64,000 bases of DNA from Sphingomonas hominis (GTDB taxonomy: Bacteria; Pseudomonadota; Alphaproteobacteria; Sphingomonadales; Sphingomonadaceae). Of this stretch, positions 17,688-26,870 are shown in pieces. The stretch spans positions 124,001 through 188,000 of the forward strand of contig NZ_JABULH010000002.1 in the NCBI RefSeq assembly GCF_013328205.1. The letters are read 5' to 3'. The notes below the pieces were generated by a model that made no database searches, was not told the DNA's origin, and worked only from the letters and a program-made list of their open reading frames with translations. The position numbers and the translations under genes were made by a program. Position 1 is the first letter of the stretch, and every line of letters starts with the position of its first letter.

Positions 17688-18205
17688 GTGTCGGACAGTT
17701 TCGCGAAGGCGGGCGCGTGATGCGCGTGCTCGCGCACCCCGCACGGCATCAATCCGCCCTGGAGCGGCAGCGCCAGCAGGTAGTCGCCCGCGTAGGGAGA
17801 GTCGAAGTTGCGTGCGAAATCGGCGTCGAACCCGAAGCGGGCGTAGAAGGCGGGCTCACCCAGCGCGAAGCAGAGCACCACGCCTTCCTGCTCCAGCCGG
17901 TCGATGCCGGCCTGGACCAAGGCCTCGGCCACGCCCTGGTCGCGGTAGGCGGGTGCAACCGCGATGGGAGCGAGTGCCACGGCCGAGATCGGCTTGCCCG
18001 CGACGCTCACGTCCATGCGGCTGAATGCGATGGTGCCGACCAGCGCGTCCGTTTCCTCGTCGCGTGCGGCGAACATCAGCACCATGTCGCCGGTGATGCA
18101 CAGGTCACGGACGAGATTGGCTTCTCCCGGGCGTGCGAAGCTGGTGCGCAGCAGCGCGTCGATCGCGGCGACGTCGTGGCCGGTCGCGGGCCGGATCGCA
18201 ATCAC
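17684..18205 (-). CDS. GNAT family N-acetyltransferase
   Basis: The 173-residue protein shows the GNAT fold: [28 protein letters not shown] holds the acetyl-CoA pyrophosphate loop (R-x-x-G-x-A type), followed by [15 protein letters not shown]. The pattern resembles the YhbS-like acetyltransferases. Its GTG start overlaps the previous gene's stop and its stop overlaps aroC, so it is coupled on both sides. The acetylated substrate is unknown. Confidence 0.85.
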   Translation of the reverse strand: MIAIRPATGHDVAAIDALLRTSFARPGEANLVRDLCITGDMVLMFAARDEETDALVGTIAFSRMDVSVAGKPISAVALAPIAVAPAYRDQGVAEALVQAGIDRLEQEGVVLCFALGEPAFYARFGFDADFARNFDSPYAGDYLLALPLQGGLMPCGVREHAHHAPAFAKLSDT

Positions 18206-18597
18206 GCGCGCTCGCTCGCGCGTGTCAGCCGCTTGATCTCACCGCGGGGGCGGAAGCGCAGCGCCGACCAGTCGTCGTCGAGCGCCACTTGCGTGACAGC
18301 GAGGAAGTCGGCCGCGGCTAGCGGCTCCCATCCCGTATCGCGCGAGATGTCGCTGGCGTGCGCGCCCGAACGTTTAGGGTAGGCGAACCAAAGCCGGTGG
18401 CCCGGTGTGAAACGGGTGAGCGTTGCCGGGATCGCGGCTGCGGCGCCAGCACGGTCGCGTACGAACACCAGCGTCGCGTCAGCATCCGGCGTGTCGCCCG
18501 CAGGGAGCACGCTCTCGAGTGCGGGCGGCGCGTCCACGCACACGAGCGTGTCGCCCGGCTTCACGCCGAGCTTGTCGAGAATGCCGCGTGCGCTCAC
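18202..18597 (-). CDS. DUF3052-like small protein
   Basis: The 131-residue product has ILDKLGVKPGDTLVCVDAPP at the start, LVFVRDRAG in the middle and HRLWFAYPKRSGAHASDISRDTGWEPL near the end. The pattern of a buried beta-sheet with an LWFAYPK motif is that of DUF3052 proteins, which have no assigned function. It is coupled to fabI upstream (GTGA) and to the acetyltransferase downstream. The family call is by eye and moderate. Confidence 0.65.
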   Translation of the reverse strand: MSARGILDKLGVKPGDTLVCVDAPPALESVLPAGDTPDADATLVFVRDRAGAAAAIPATLTRFTPGHRLWFAYPKRSGAHASDISRDTGWEPLAAADFLAVTQVALDDDWSALRFRPRGEIKRLTRASERA

Positions 18598-19397
18598 GCC
18601 AGCGCGATGTCGGGCGCGTCCTCGGCCTTCATGCCGATGACGTTGTAGCCGGCATCGACGTGGTGGATCTCGCCGGTCACGCCCGACGCGAGATCGGACA
18701 GCAGGTACAGTCCTGCGCCGCCGACGTCGTCGATCGTCACGTTGCGACGTAAGGGCGAGTTCAACTCATTCCATTTCAGGATGTAGCGGAAATCGCCGAT
18801 CCCGCTCGCTGCCAGTGTCTTGATCGGCCCTGCGGATATCGCGTTGACGCGGATGTTCTCCGGCCCCAGGTCCATCGCAAGATATTTGACACTAGTTTCC
18901 AGCGCGGCCTTCGCGACGCCCATCACGTTATAGTGCGGCACGACCTTTTCCGCGCCGTAATAGCTGAGCGTCAGCAGGCTGCCGCCCTCCGGCATCATCG
19001 CGCGCGCGCGCTTCGCCACCGCGACGAAGCTGTAGGCCGACACGTTCATCGTCAGCAGAAAATTGTCGAGGCTGGTATCGACATACTTGCCGCGCAGCTC
19101 GTTCTTGTCGGAGAAACTGATCGCGTGGACGACGAAGTCGATCGTCGGCCAGTCGGCGGCGAGCGTGTCGAACGCCGCGTCGAGCCGCGCCATGTCGGAC
19201 ACGTCGCAGTCGATCAGCTTGGTCGAGCCGAGCTGCTCGGCGAGCGGGCGCACGCGCTTTTCCAGCGACTCACCCTGATAGGAGAAAGCGAGTTCGGCAC
19301 CCGCTTCGCTCAACTGCTTGGCGATACCCCATGCGAGCGACCGATCGTTGGCGAGCCCCATGATCAGCCCGCGCTTGCCCGCCATCAATCCATTCAC
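18594..19397 (-). CDS. fabI: Enoyl-[acyl-carrier-protein] reductase (NADH)
   Basis: FabI performs the last reduction of each fatty-acid elongation cycle and is the triclosan target. The 267-residue product has LMAGKRGLIMGLANDRSLAWGIA (NADH-binding start, read from the GTG at 19397), the divergent catalytic Tyr-x6-Lys in YYGAEKVVPHYNVMGVAK, and SAGPIKTLAASGI. The GTG overlaps the YihY stop (GTGA), which decides the start. A longer frame would run backwards through yihY in another reading frame and is rejected. Confidence 0.95.
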   Translation of the reverse strand: MNGLMAGKRGLIMGLANDRSLAWGIAKQLSEAGAELAFSYQGESLEKRVRPLAEQLGSTKLIDCDVSDMARLDAAFDTLAADWPTIDFVVHAISFSDKNELRGKYVDTSLDNFLLTMNVSAYSFVAVAKRARAMMPEGGSLLTLSYYGAEKVVPHYNVMGVAKAALETSVKYLAMDLGPENIRVNAISAGPIKTLAASGIGDFRYILKWNELNSPLRRNVTIDDVGGAGLYLLSDLASGVTGEIHHVDAGYNVIGMKAEDAPDIALA

Positions 19398-20377
19398 GCC
19401 GTCGCCGTCCCTGCTACATTCTGTGTCTTCACCCCCTCTACTACCGCTTCGGGTGGCTCCGCCAGTGCCGCGTTCAGATGCGCGCCGAACACGAGGCCGA
19501 GCCCGATGAGGTAGAAGAACAACAGCATGACGACGACGCCCGCCAGGCTGCCGTAGGTCAGGTCGTAGCCGCCGAGGTTCGACAAGGCCCAAGGGAGGCC
19601 CGCGGTCATGCTGACCCACCAGATCGCGGTGAACAGCGCGCCCGGCCATTTGCGATCGCTGGTGTGGCGATATTTGCCCGGTGTGACCGAGTAGAACAGC
19701 ATGTAGAGCGCGCCGAACATGATCGCGGCGGGAACGAACCGCGCGAGGCCGAGCCAGCCCGCCACGTTCTGCGCGAACGGTAGCAGTCGGTAGATGAACT
19801 GCTCCGCTGCGGTCAGCAGGCCTTGTACGAAGAACGACACGAGTGCCACGAACACCGAGGCGACGATCGCGAGGCTCAAGCCCAGCCGCGCGCGCCACAG
19901 CGATTGCGTCGCGCGCGTGCCATAGGCGCGGCGGAAGATGTCGCGGATCGTTTCCACGAAGCTGCCGACGGTCCACAAGCCGACCAGCGCGCCCAGCCAC
20001 AGGAGCGAACCAGTGCGCGCCTGAAGAACGTCGGCGATCGGCTTGCGCAGCAACTCCGCCGATTCGCCCGGCAGCACCGACAGGAAGCTCGCCACCGCGC
20101 GCTGCGTTTCCGCGCTCTGCCCGACGAGCGAGAGCACGGCGGCTGCGACGATAAAGAACGGGAACAGCGTCATCAGCGCGAGATAGGCAAGGTTGCCCGC
20201 GTGGATGAACCCGTCGTTATAGACGCCGATCGAGGCGCGCTTCAGCACCTCGAAGAAGACGCTGCCGGGCTTTACCCGCGCATATTCCTTCGACACGACG
20301 GCGCGGGCGCGACCGTGCGCGTGGTGCCGCGCGCGATCCTCGGGCGTCAGCGCCGGTGGGGCTTCGATCTCGCTCAC
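19394..20377 (-). CDS. YihY/BrkB family membrane protein
   Basis: The 327-residue inner-membrane protein has six hydrophobic segments between about residues 45 and 300 and the family's GIYNDGFIHAGNLAYLALMTLFP-like first helix (here GVYNDGFIHAGNLAYLALM). Once called RNase BN, the family is now regarded as a membrane protein of unknown transport or envelope role. It follows the J-domain gene by 6 bp and overlaps fabI, so it belongs to the same operon. Confidence 0.9.
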   Translation of the reverse strand: MSEIEAPPALTPEDRARHHAHGRARAVVSKEYARVKPGSVFFEVLKRASIGVYNDGFIHAGNLAYLALMTLFPFFIVAAAVLSLVGQSAETQRAVASFLSVLPGESAELLRKPIADVLQARTGSLLWLGALVGLWTVGSFVETIRDIFRRAYGTRATQSLWRARLGLSLAIVASVFVALVSFFVQGLLTAAEQFIYRLLPFAQNVAGWLGLARFVPAAIMFGALYMLFYSVTPGKYRHTSDRKWPGALFTAIWWVSMTAGLPWALSNLGGYDLTYGSLAGVVVMLLFFYLIGLGLVFGAHLNAALAEPPEAVVEGVKTQNVAGTATA

Positions 20378-20383
20378 GCTCGC

Positions 20384-21322
20384 TCAGACGCCCATCGCGT
20401 CGCGCGGGTTCCGCTCGTCACCCGGCCAATCGGCGACGAACGCCTTCAACGCGGCATCGTCCGCCGGCACGTCGACCATCAGCGTGACCAACTGATCGCC
20501 GCGTCCGCCGCCCTTCTTGTGGAAGCCCTTGCCCTTCAGGCGCAGCACCTTGCCGCTCGACGCGCCGGGCGCGATCGTCAGCATGACCGGCTTCTCAACC
20601 GTCGGCGCCTTGACCGAACCGCCCAGCACCGCTTCCTTGAGCGAGATCGGCAGGTCGACCCGCACGTCATCGCCGTCGCGGGTGAAGAAACGATGCGGCA
20701 CCACTTCGATCGTGACGAGCGCGTCGCCGGCGCCGCCCGGACCCGGCTCGCCCTTGCCCGACAGCCGCATCTGCGTGCCGTCCTCGACCCCCGCAGGCAG
20801 TTTCAGGTCGATCGTCTTGCCATCACCCAGCGTGATCCGCTGCGGTGCGAGTGCGGCCGCGTCGATGAAGGGCACGCGCAGGCGATAGGTGACGTTGGCA
20901 CCCTTCGCGCGCGGCTGCTGGCGTCGGCCGAAGCCGCTGGCGAACCCGCCGCCGCCCGCCTGGCGTCCGCCGAACAGTCCTTCGAAGATGTCGGACATGT
21001 CCGCGCCTTCGCCGCCGAAGTCGAACTGCTGCCCCTGGAAGCCACCTCGCCCACCGGGGCGCGGACCACCGCCGCCGCCGAAGCCGAATGGGGCGGCCGG
21101 GTTGCCGTCGCCGTCGATCTCGCCGCGGTCGAAACGCGCGCGCTTGTCCTTGTCGGTCAGCAGGTCGTAGGCACCGGTCACCTGGCTGAACCGCTCGGAC
21201 GCCTTGGGATTGTCCTTGTTGCGGTCGGGATGCAGCTCTTTCGCGAGCTTGCGATATGCTTTCTTGATGTCGGCCTCGGACGCGCCCCGCGCGACGCCCA
21301 AGGTCTGGTACGGATCGGCCAT
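20384..21322 (-). CDS. J-domain co-chaperone (CbpA/DnaJ type II, no zinc finger)
   Basis: The 312-residue protein has a J domain at residues 1-70 with HPD at 31-33, a Gly/Phe-rich linker (about 80-110) and the two beta-barrel C-terminal substrate domains with KGKGFHKKGGGRGDQLV. The cysteine-rich zinc-finger repeats of true DnaJ are absent, so it is a CbpA-like protein that stimulates DnaK. It heads the operon leading to aroC. Confidence 0.92.
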   Translation of the reverse strand: MADPYQTLGVARGASEADIKKAYRKLAKELHPDRNKDNPKASERFSQVTGAYDLLTDKDKRARFDRGEIDGDGNPAAPFGFGGGGGPRPGGRGGFQGQQFDFGGEGADMSDIFEGLFGGRQAGGGGFASGFGRRQQPRAKGANVTYRLRVPFIDAAALAPQRITLGDGKTIDLKLPAGVEDGTQMRLSGKGEPGPGGAGDALVTIEVVPHRFFTRDGDDVRVDLPISLKEAVLGGSVKAPTVEKPVMLTIAPGASSGKVLRLKGKGFHKKGGGRGDQLVTLMVDVPADDAALKAFVADWPGDERNPRDAMGV

Positions 21323-21388
21323 TGATTCCCCGTTGAGTGTGTTACCCGACTATGTGGGGCAGGTTGTGGGTGAGTGCAATCGGCGCGC

Positions 21389-22276
21389 TCATGCGGGCAC
21401 CTCCTGCGGCGCGACGTCGACGCTGACCTCCATCGATTGCGCGCCCGAGCCGAGCACCACGCCGTCGACTGGCGCAATCTCGGCATAGTCGCGCCCGATT
21501 GCGACGATCACGTGGTCGCCCGCCATCCAGATGCCGTTGGTGGGATCGACGCCGACCCAGCCGTGATAGGGGCCGCACCACAGCAGGACCCAGGCGTGCG
21601 TCGCGTCGGCGCCGACCAGCCGTTCCTGACCGGGCGGCGGGATGGTGCGGATATAGCCCGAGGCGTAGGCGGCGGGCAGCCCGGCGGCGCGCAGGCCGGT
21701 GATCATGATCTGCGCGAAATCCTGGCACACGCCGCGGCGTTTGGCGAATGCCTCGTGCGGGGGCGTGTCGACCATCGTCGCGGTGCCGTCGAACACGAAA
21801 TCGCGCTGGATTCGCTGCGCCAGCGCGATCGCTGCCTCCAGGCAGTTGCGGGACGGATCGAGGTCGGGCGCGCAATAATCGGCGATGTCGCGGTCGAGCG
21901 GGATGAGCGGCGAGGGGAAGAGGTAATTGGCGGGACTCGCCGCCGACAGGTCGTTCGACGCGCGCGCCCAGGCGGCAATCTCGGCGAGTGTTGGATCGGC
22001 CTCGCTCGGCACCGGGATCAGCCGGTCGACGCGGATGCGCGCCATCGACTCGATCGTCAGCCGGCGCACCGGCTGGTCGACCACCAGCCGCGTGACGTTG
22101 GCGAGCCCGGCTTCGGCAACCGCGGGCGCGGTACGGCCAAGCGGGCTGACGCGTAGTTCGTAATCCTCGACGCTCTGCCCCGGCCAGTCGATTGGTTTGA
22201 GGCGGAGGTTGCAGCGCGCGAACTTGACCGCGTTGCCGTAGTCGAAGCGCGTGACGTGGACGATGTCGTAGATCAT
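21389..22276 (-). CDS. Transglutaminase-like cysteine protease family protein
   Basis: The 295-residue protein has the bacterial transglutaminase N-terminal beta domain (MIYDIVHVTRFDYGNAVKFA) and a papain-like core. The catalytic triad is visible as Cys184 (RRGVCQDFAQ), His227 (DATHAWV) and Asp244 (GVDPTNG). No signal peptide is seen, so it is cytoplasmic. It begins 10 bp after the ATP-grasp/alpha-E gene; this pairing recurs in bacteria and was predicted to make or cleave modified peptides. Its substrate is unknown. Confidence 0.9.
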   Translation of the reverse strand: MIYDIVHVTRFDYGNAVKFARCNLRLKPIDWPGQSVEDYELRVSPLGRTAPAVAEAGLANVTRLVVDQPVRRLTIESMARIRVDRLIPVPSEADPTLAEIAAWARASNDLSAASPANYLFPSPLIPLDRDIADYCAPDLDPSRNCLEAAIALAQRIQRDFVFDGTATMVDTPPHEAFAKRRGVCQDFAQIMITGLRAAGLPAAYASGYIRTIPPPGQERLVGADATHAWVLLWCGPYHGWVGVDPTNGIWMAGDHVIVAIGRDYAEIAPVDGVVLGSGAQSMEVSVDVAPQEVPA

Positions 22277-22286
22277 GCCGCCTCAC

Positions 22287-24758
22287 TCACGCGAGCGTCA
22301 GCCCGCTGGCGCGCAGTGGCTCTGCGCCTTGCAGGAAATAGCGGCGCGCGACCGCGTCGGAGATGCGCCACAGCCGCCGCTCGACCTCGTTCAGCGTGTC
22401 GGTGTCGAGCGTCGCGGCGCGCGCGGTGGAGACCAGCGCCTTCAGCTCGATGGCCTCGACCTGCTGCGGCTCGGCCATGCCGTCGTCGCCGAGCACCGGC
22501 AGCGCCGCCAGATGCTCGCCGATCGCCTCGACCTGGAAGGCGAGGCTTCGCGGGTTGCCGGGGTCGAGCAGGGTCAGGTCGATCGCGGGCACGCGCGCGA
22601 TGCCGGTCAAATAGCGTTGGCGATAGCTGATCTGGCTGTTGCCAAGGTCGAGCAGCGTCGACACGTCGTCCTGCCCGGCGCCCGCCATGCCGAACGCGCG
22701 GCTTGCGCGCACGATCGCGCCCGCGCGCTCGACGCGGCGGCCGAGGTCGTGGAAGCGCCACGAGGCGGTGCGCCCCATATGCTCGGCTGACAGCCCCGCG
22801 ATCGCGGCGTAACGACGCTGGAGCGAGCCCGCGCGGTCGAGCATGCCGCGGTGCGACGGGAACGGCGCGTCGAGCAACCGCACCATGTCGGCGGATAGCC
22901 GGTCGCGGCACCCGCCGGCGATGCGGTTGGTGTGGCCGTTGATTGCGTACACCGACTGCCACTCGCGCGCCTCCATCGCGGTGCGCGCGAATTGCGTCAG
23001 GTCGGCGCGGCGCAGCGAGGGCGGGGCAGGGGCGGCCCCGCTGGCGACGATCTCGCTGACCAATCGCGCCACCGTCCCGGCGCTCAATGCCGCGCCCGCG
23101 TCGGCGTCGATCGAATTGCCCAGCATCACGCGGATCGCGGTCAGCAATGCCTCGCCGCGTTCCAGATAGCGGCCGAGCCAGAAGAAATTGTCGGCGACGC
23201 GGCTGGGCAAGGTGCCGGGGTTACGGCGGATCTGGTGCGTGTCGGCGGCGGGCAGCAGCGACACGGGCGCGACCGGTTCGGGGCCGTGGACGCAGACGTC
23301 GGCCGACCACATGCCCTCGCCCATCACCGCGGCGCGGTCGTCGGCATGTTCGCCGATGCGCGCGAAGCCGCCTGGCATCACCTGCCAGCGACCCGCGCCG
23401 TCGCGCGCGGCGAACACGCGCAGGGTGAAGGGCCGCGCGACGAGCTGGTCGCCGACGACGACCGGCATGGTGGACAGGCGCACCACCTCTTGCCCGACAT
23501 AATCCTGCGGGCGGCGGTCAAGGTCGGCGAGGAAGCGCGCGCGTTGCGCCGGATCGAGGTCCGCGCCCGCGATCGTGCGCTCGCCAGGCAGGCCGAGCGT
23601 CGCCGCGCCGAAGGCGGACGCCAGCAGCATCGAGTTCAGCTCGCCCTCGACGTGCGTGCGTTCGGCGGGCTGCCCGCACCACCAGGTCGCGATCTGCGGC
23701 AGGCGAAGCTCGTCGCCGGTCAGCCGCGTGCAGAGTTGCGGCAGGAACGCGCCGAGCGCCGCGCTTTCCAGCACGCCCGCGCCCGGCGCATTGGCGAGCA
23801 CGACGTTGTTCGCGGCATAAGCGTCGATCAGCCCCGGCACACCGATGCGCGAATGGCTGTCGAACGCGAGCGGATCGAGCAGCCGCGGGTCGACCCGGCG
23901 CCACAAGGCGTCGATGCGTTTCAGCCCGCCGATGGTGCGGACATAGACCTTGTCCTCCAGCGCGGCGAGGTCGTCGCCTTCGACCAGCAAGAGCCCGAGA
24001 TAGCGCGCGAGATGCGCCTGTTCGGGGTAGCTGACGTTGTAGCGTCCGGGCGTCAGCAGCCCGATGCGGGGATCGCTGCGCTCGCACGCGGCGGCGAGCC
24101 CTTCGCGAAAGGCGGCGAAGAAGGGGGCATGGCGGCGCACGTTCAACCGGGCCTGCAATCCGCCGAGCGTACGGCTGACCGCTAGCCGGTTCTCCAGCGC
24201 GTAACCCGCGCCGGTCGGCATGCGCAGGTGATCGCCCAGCACGCGCCACTCGCCCGACGGGCCGCGACCCAGCTCGACGGCGACGAAGTGCAGGTGGTGC
24301 CCGCCAGGTGGTGTCAGCCCGACCAGCGGGCGCATGAAGTGTGGGCTGCCGGTGACCACGGCGGCGGGCAGGTGACCGCGCGCAACGAGCGTGCCTGGCC
24401 CGTACAGGTCGCCCAGGATCAACTCCAGCAGCTCGGCGCGCTGTGTTACCCCGCGCTCGATGTGCCGCCACTCGTCGGTATCGATCAGCATCGGAACCGG
24501 CGACAGCGGCCACGCGCGCTCGTTCGCCTCGCCGATGACGCGGAAGCCGGTGCCGATGTCGATCGAGTGGCGCTGCACCCGCTCGCGCGCGTGGCCGAGA
24601 TCGTCGCCGGCGATCCCGGCGAGTTCCTCCAGCATCGCGGTCCACGACAGGTCGCCCGACGCGCACAGCACGTCCGCGCCGCGCACGGTGGCGCAGTAAT
24701 CCTCCACCCAGCGGCGCGCGTGGGTGCCGGCGTCGAACAAGGCGGGTTGTGTCGCCAA
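22287..24758 (-). CDS. Fusion of circularly permuted ATP-grasp and alpha-E domains
   Basis: From the chosen start the protein has 823 residues. The first 480 or so match the circularly permuted type-2 ATP-grasp (AWPLSPVPMLIDTDEWRHIE, QRAELLELILGDLYGP, LTPGRYNVSYPEQAHLARYLG). Residues about 517-823 are an alpha-E domain starting LPSRVADNFFWLGRYLERGE. In many bacteria the two are separate genes. A TTG at 24758 was chosen because GGGGAAAG lies just upstream and no ATG or GTG fits near the family's N-terminus. A much longer open frame upstream overlaps the divergent SEC-C gene and was rejected. It probably ligates amines or amino acids using ATP; the product is unknown. Confidence 0.85.
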   Translation of the reverse strand: MATQPALFDAGTHARRWVEDYCATVRGADVLCASGDLSWTAMLEELAGIAGDDLGHARERVQRHSIDIGTGFRVIGEANERAWPLSPVPMLIDTDEWRHIERGVTQRAELLELILGDLYGPGTLVARGHLPAAVVTGSPHFMRPLVGLTPPGGHHLHFVAVELGRGPSGEWRVLGDHLRMPTGAGYALENRLAVSRTLGGLQARLNVRRHAPFFAAFREGLAAACERSDPRIGLLTPGRYNVSYPEQAHLARYLGLLLVEGDDLAALEDKVYVRTIGGLKRIDALWRRVDPRLLDPLAFDSHSRIGVPGLIDAYAANNVVLANAPGAGVLESAALGAFLPQLCTRLTGDELRLPQIATWWCGQPAERTHVEGELNSMLLASAFGAATLGLPGERTIAGADLDPAQRARFLADLDRRPQDYVGQEVVRLSTMPVVVGDQLVARPFTLRVFAARDGAGRWQVMPGGFARIGEHADDRAAVMGEGMWSADVCVHGPEPVAPVSLLPAADTHQIRRNPGTLPSRVADNFFWLGRYLERGEALLTAIRVMLGNSIDADAGAALSAGTVARLVSEIVASGAAPAPPSLRRADLTQFARTAMEAREWQSVYAINGHTNRIAGGCRDRLSADMVRLLDAPFPSHRGMLDRAGSLQRRYAAIAGLSAEHMGRTASWRFHDLGRRVERAGAIVRASRAFGMAGAGQDDVSTLLDLGNSQISYRQRYLTGIARVPAIDLTLLDPGNPRSLAFQVEAIGEHLAALPVLGDDGMAEPQQVEAIELKALVSTARAATLDTDTLNEVERRLWRISDAVARRYFLQGAEPLRASGLTLA

Positions 24759-24940
24759 CGCTTTCCCCAACGCAGGCCCGGATGCCCGCGCGCCCGGGTC
24801 TAGGTCATGCGCGCGGCCAACACAAAGGGAAAGCGGGTGCCGGGGTTGGCGGCCGAGACAATGGTTGCGGCTCCGCGTGTTCGGCGCGAAAGACGGGCGA
24901 TGGTGGCGAGAGCGAGCGGTCGAGCACGTTGGGCAGGCGC

Positions 24941-25642
24941 ATGAGGCAGGGCCACGTCGACCTCGCGCCCCTGGCTCCGCTAGCGAATGAGGTACGCGAC
25001 GCGGTCTCGCCGAACGTGGACGTGATCGCCGCGCCGCGGGTGCGCGCGATGCCGCAGACCACTGCCTGCATGAACGTCGCGGCAATCGTCGCGGACGAGG
25101 GCGGGGCGGCGCGCTATGGCTGGATGGCGCTGTTGTGGCCCGATCGTTTCGTTGAACTGGTGTTTCACGCTTTCTGGGAGCGCGATGGGGAGTACCGCGA
25201 CGTGACGGCGGCACCGCATCCCGGCTGCGGTGCGTCGACCACGCTGATCCCCGAACCGCGCTTCACGCCGCCCGCCGATATCCGCCTGACCGCGGTCGCG
25301 CCCAGTTTCATGCCGCTGTCGCCCGCCGCGATCGACGAGCAATATTTCGCGGTGTCGATGCGCTTCGCCGGCGTGCAGGAACGCTTGTTCGCGCTGGTGG
25401 AAGAAGGGCGTGCGGCGCTGGTCGGCGACGGGTTCGACGGCCGCGTCGGCGTTCACGCGCACGACGATGATGCACGCACCAGCATCGCGCGGCTCGCCGC
25501 CGAGCAGGCGACGATCCAGGAGGCGAAGGCGCGGCTGCTGCGCGCGATGCGGCGCGGGCGGACCGACCGCGTCGTGCCCGCGCCCGCCGACGCGTGCTGG
25601 TGCGGGTCGGGCGCGGCGTTCGCGGGGTGCTGCGGCGCCTGA
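24941..25642 (+). CDS. SEC-C motif protein
   Basis: The 233-residue protein ends with CWCGSGAAFAGCC, a SEC-C zinc-binding motif (Cys-x-Cys-x8-Cys-Cys) like that at the C-terminus of SecA. The body has no recognised domain: it contains an FVELVFHAFWERDGEYRDV region and a helical stretch before the motif. ATG at 24941 was preferred over longer in-frame starts because it clears the divergent ATP-grasp gene. Its stop abuts the convergent glycosyltransferase stop. Function is unknown. Confidence 0.68.
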   Translation: MRQGHVDLAPLAPLANEVRDAVSPNVDVIAAPRVRAMPQTTACMNVAAIVADEGGAARYGWMALLWPDRFVELVFHAFWERDGEYRDVTAAPHPGCGASTTLIPEPRFTPPADIRLTAVAPSFMPLSPAAIDEQYFAVSMRFAGVQERLFALVEEGRAALVGDGFDGRVGVHAHDDDARTSIARLAAEQATIQEAKARLLRAMRRGRTDRVVPAPADACWCGSGAAFAGCCGA

Positions 25643-26674
25643 TCAGGCGGCGCGCTCGCCCGCGACCTGTGCCTGGGGGATGATCGTCGTCTCGGCCTGG
25701 AAGCCCAGCGTCGCGCGGCCGTGGACCGGACCGGCGATATCGGCGACGAGGTACAAGGGCCGCCGCTTCGCCTCAATGTAGAGCCGGCCGAGATACTCGC
25801 CGATCATGCCTAGCACGAACATCTGGATCGAACTCAGCACCACGACGACGAGCATGGTCGAGGTCCAACCCTGCACGCGGTCGCCGGCGAAATAGCCCCA
25901 GGCGATGTAGAACAGCAGCAAGAGCGACACGCCTGCGAGCACGACGGACAGATGGCTCGCCCAGCGCAAGGGAGCGGTGGAGAAGCCGGTCACCGCGTCG
26001 AGTGCCAGGCGCACCATCTTGCCGAGCGGGTAGTTGGTCTCGCCCGCGTGACGCTCGGCGCGGTCGTAGGGGAAGGGCACCTGGCGGAAGCCGACCCAGG
26101 CGACCATGCCGCGGATGAAGCGCGCCTGTTCGGGGAGCGACAGGAGCGCGTCGAGCGCCCGCCTGGTCATCAGGCGGAAGTCGCCGGTGTCGAGCGGGAT
26201 CGGCGTGTCGGTGACGCGGTCGAGCACGCGGTAGAAGGCGGCGGCGGTCGCGCGCTTGAACATCGTCTCGCCCTGTCGCTTGCGCCGCACCGCGTAGACG
26301 ACGTCGGCACCCTCACGCGCCATCATCTCGCACATGTCGCCGAGTAGTTCGGGCGGATCCTGCAGGTCGGCGTCGATGATCAGGATATACTGGCCCGCAC
26401 ACAGGTCGAGCCCGGCGGTCAGTGCCAGCTGGTGGCCGTGGTTGCGCGACAGGTTGATCGCGACGACGTGCGCGTCCTCGCTCGCCAACCGCTGCATCGC
26501 CGCCCAACTGCCGTCGCGCGAGCCGTCGTTGACCAGCACGATCTCATGGTCGTCGCCCACCACGCCGCGCACCGCCGCCGACACGCGCGCGTGGAGCAGC
26601 GGCAAAGTCGCCTCCTCGTTGAAACAAGGAATGACGACGGAGATCGCGGGGCGTTGGACGGGCGTGGCAGGCAT
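25643..26674 (-). CDS. Membrane-anchored family 2 glycosyltransferase (GtrB/DPM1-like)
   Basis: The 343-residue protein has a GT-A catalytic domain: ISVVIPCFNEEATLPLL at residue 12, the DxD region IDADLQDPPEL, and a conserved RRALDALLSLPEQARFIRG. Two C-terminal membrane helices follow (about 235-300). This layout is that of enzymes charging undecaprenyl or dolichyl phosphate with a sugar. ATG at 26674 begins directly before the first beta strand. The sugar transferred cannot be judged. Confidence 0.9.
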   Translation of the reverse strand: MPATPVQRPAISVVIPCFNEEATLPLLHARVSAAVRGVVGDDHEIVLVNDGSRDGSWAAMQRLASEDAHVVAINLSRNHGHQLALTAGLDLCAGQYILIIDADLQDPPELLGDMCEMMAREGADVVYAVRRKRQGETMFKRATAAAFYRVLDRVTDTPIPLDTGDFRLMTRRALDALLSLPEQARFIRGMVAWVGFRQVPFPYDRAERHAGETNYPLGKMVRLALDAVTGFSTAPLRWASHLSVVLAGVSLLLLFYIAWGYFAGDRVQGWTSTMLVVVVLSSIQMFVLGMIGEYLGRLYIEAKRRPLYLVADIAGPVHGRATLGFQAETTIIPQAQVAGERAA

Positions 26675-26870
26675 GGCTGCGGGGTAAAGCACTGATGCGG
26701 TGAAGGCAAAGGGCGAGCGGATGCGATCCGCCGCGTCGCACACCCGCCCAGTCGCTACACGCTTCCGGCCAATGTTTTCCAATAGTGGATCGCAACCCCG
26801 CTATCGCCGTATCGGCGAAATGAAGCAGGTCCCAGGTCCAGAATAACGACCAAGTATCCGACGCTATCCG

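Noticed and set aside
19398-20000. Upstream extension of the fabI frame
   Set aside because: It runs within yihY in a different frame and is low-complexity; GTG at 19397 gives the family N-terminus.
24759-25214. Upstream extension of the ATP-grasp/alpha-E frame (152 codons)
   Set aside because: It is Arg/Pro/Ser-rich, overlaps the SEC-C gene on the other strand and exceeds family length.
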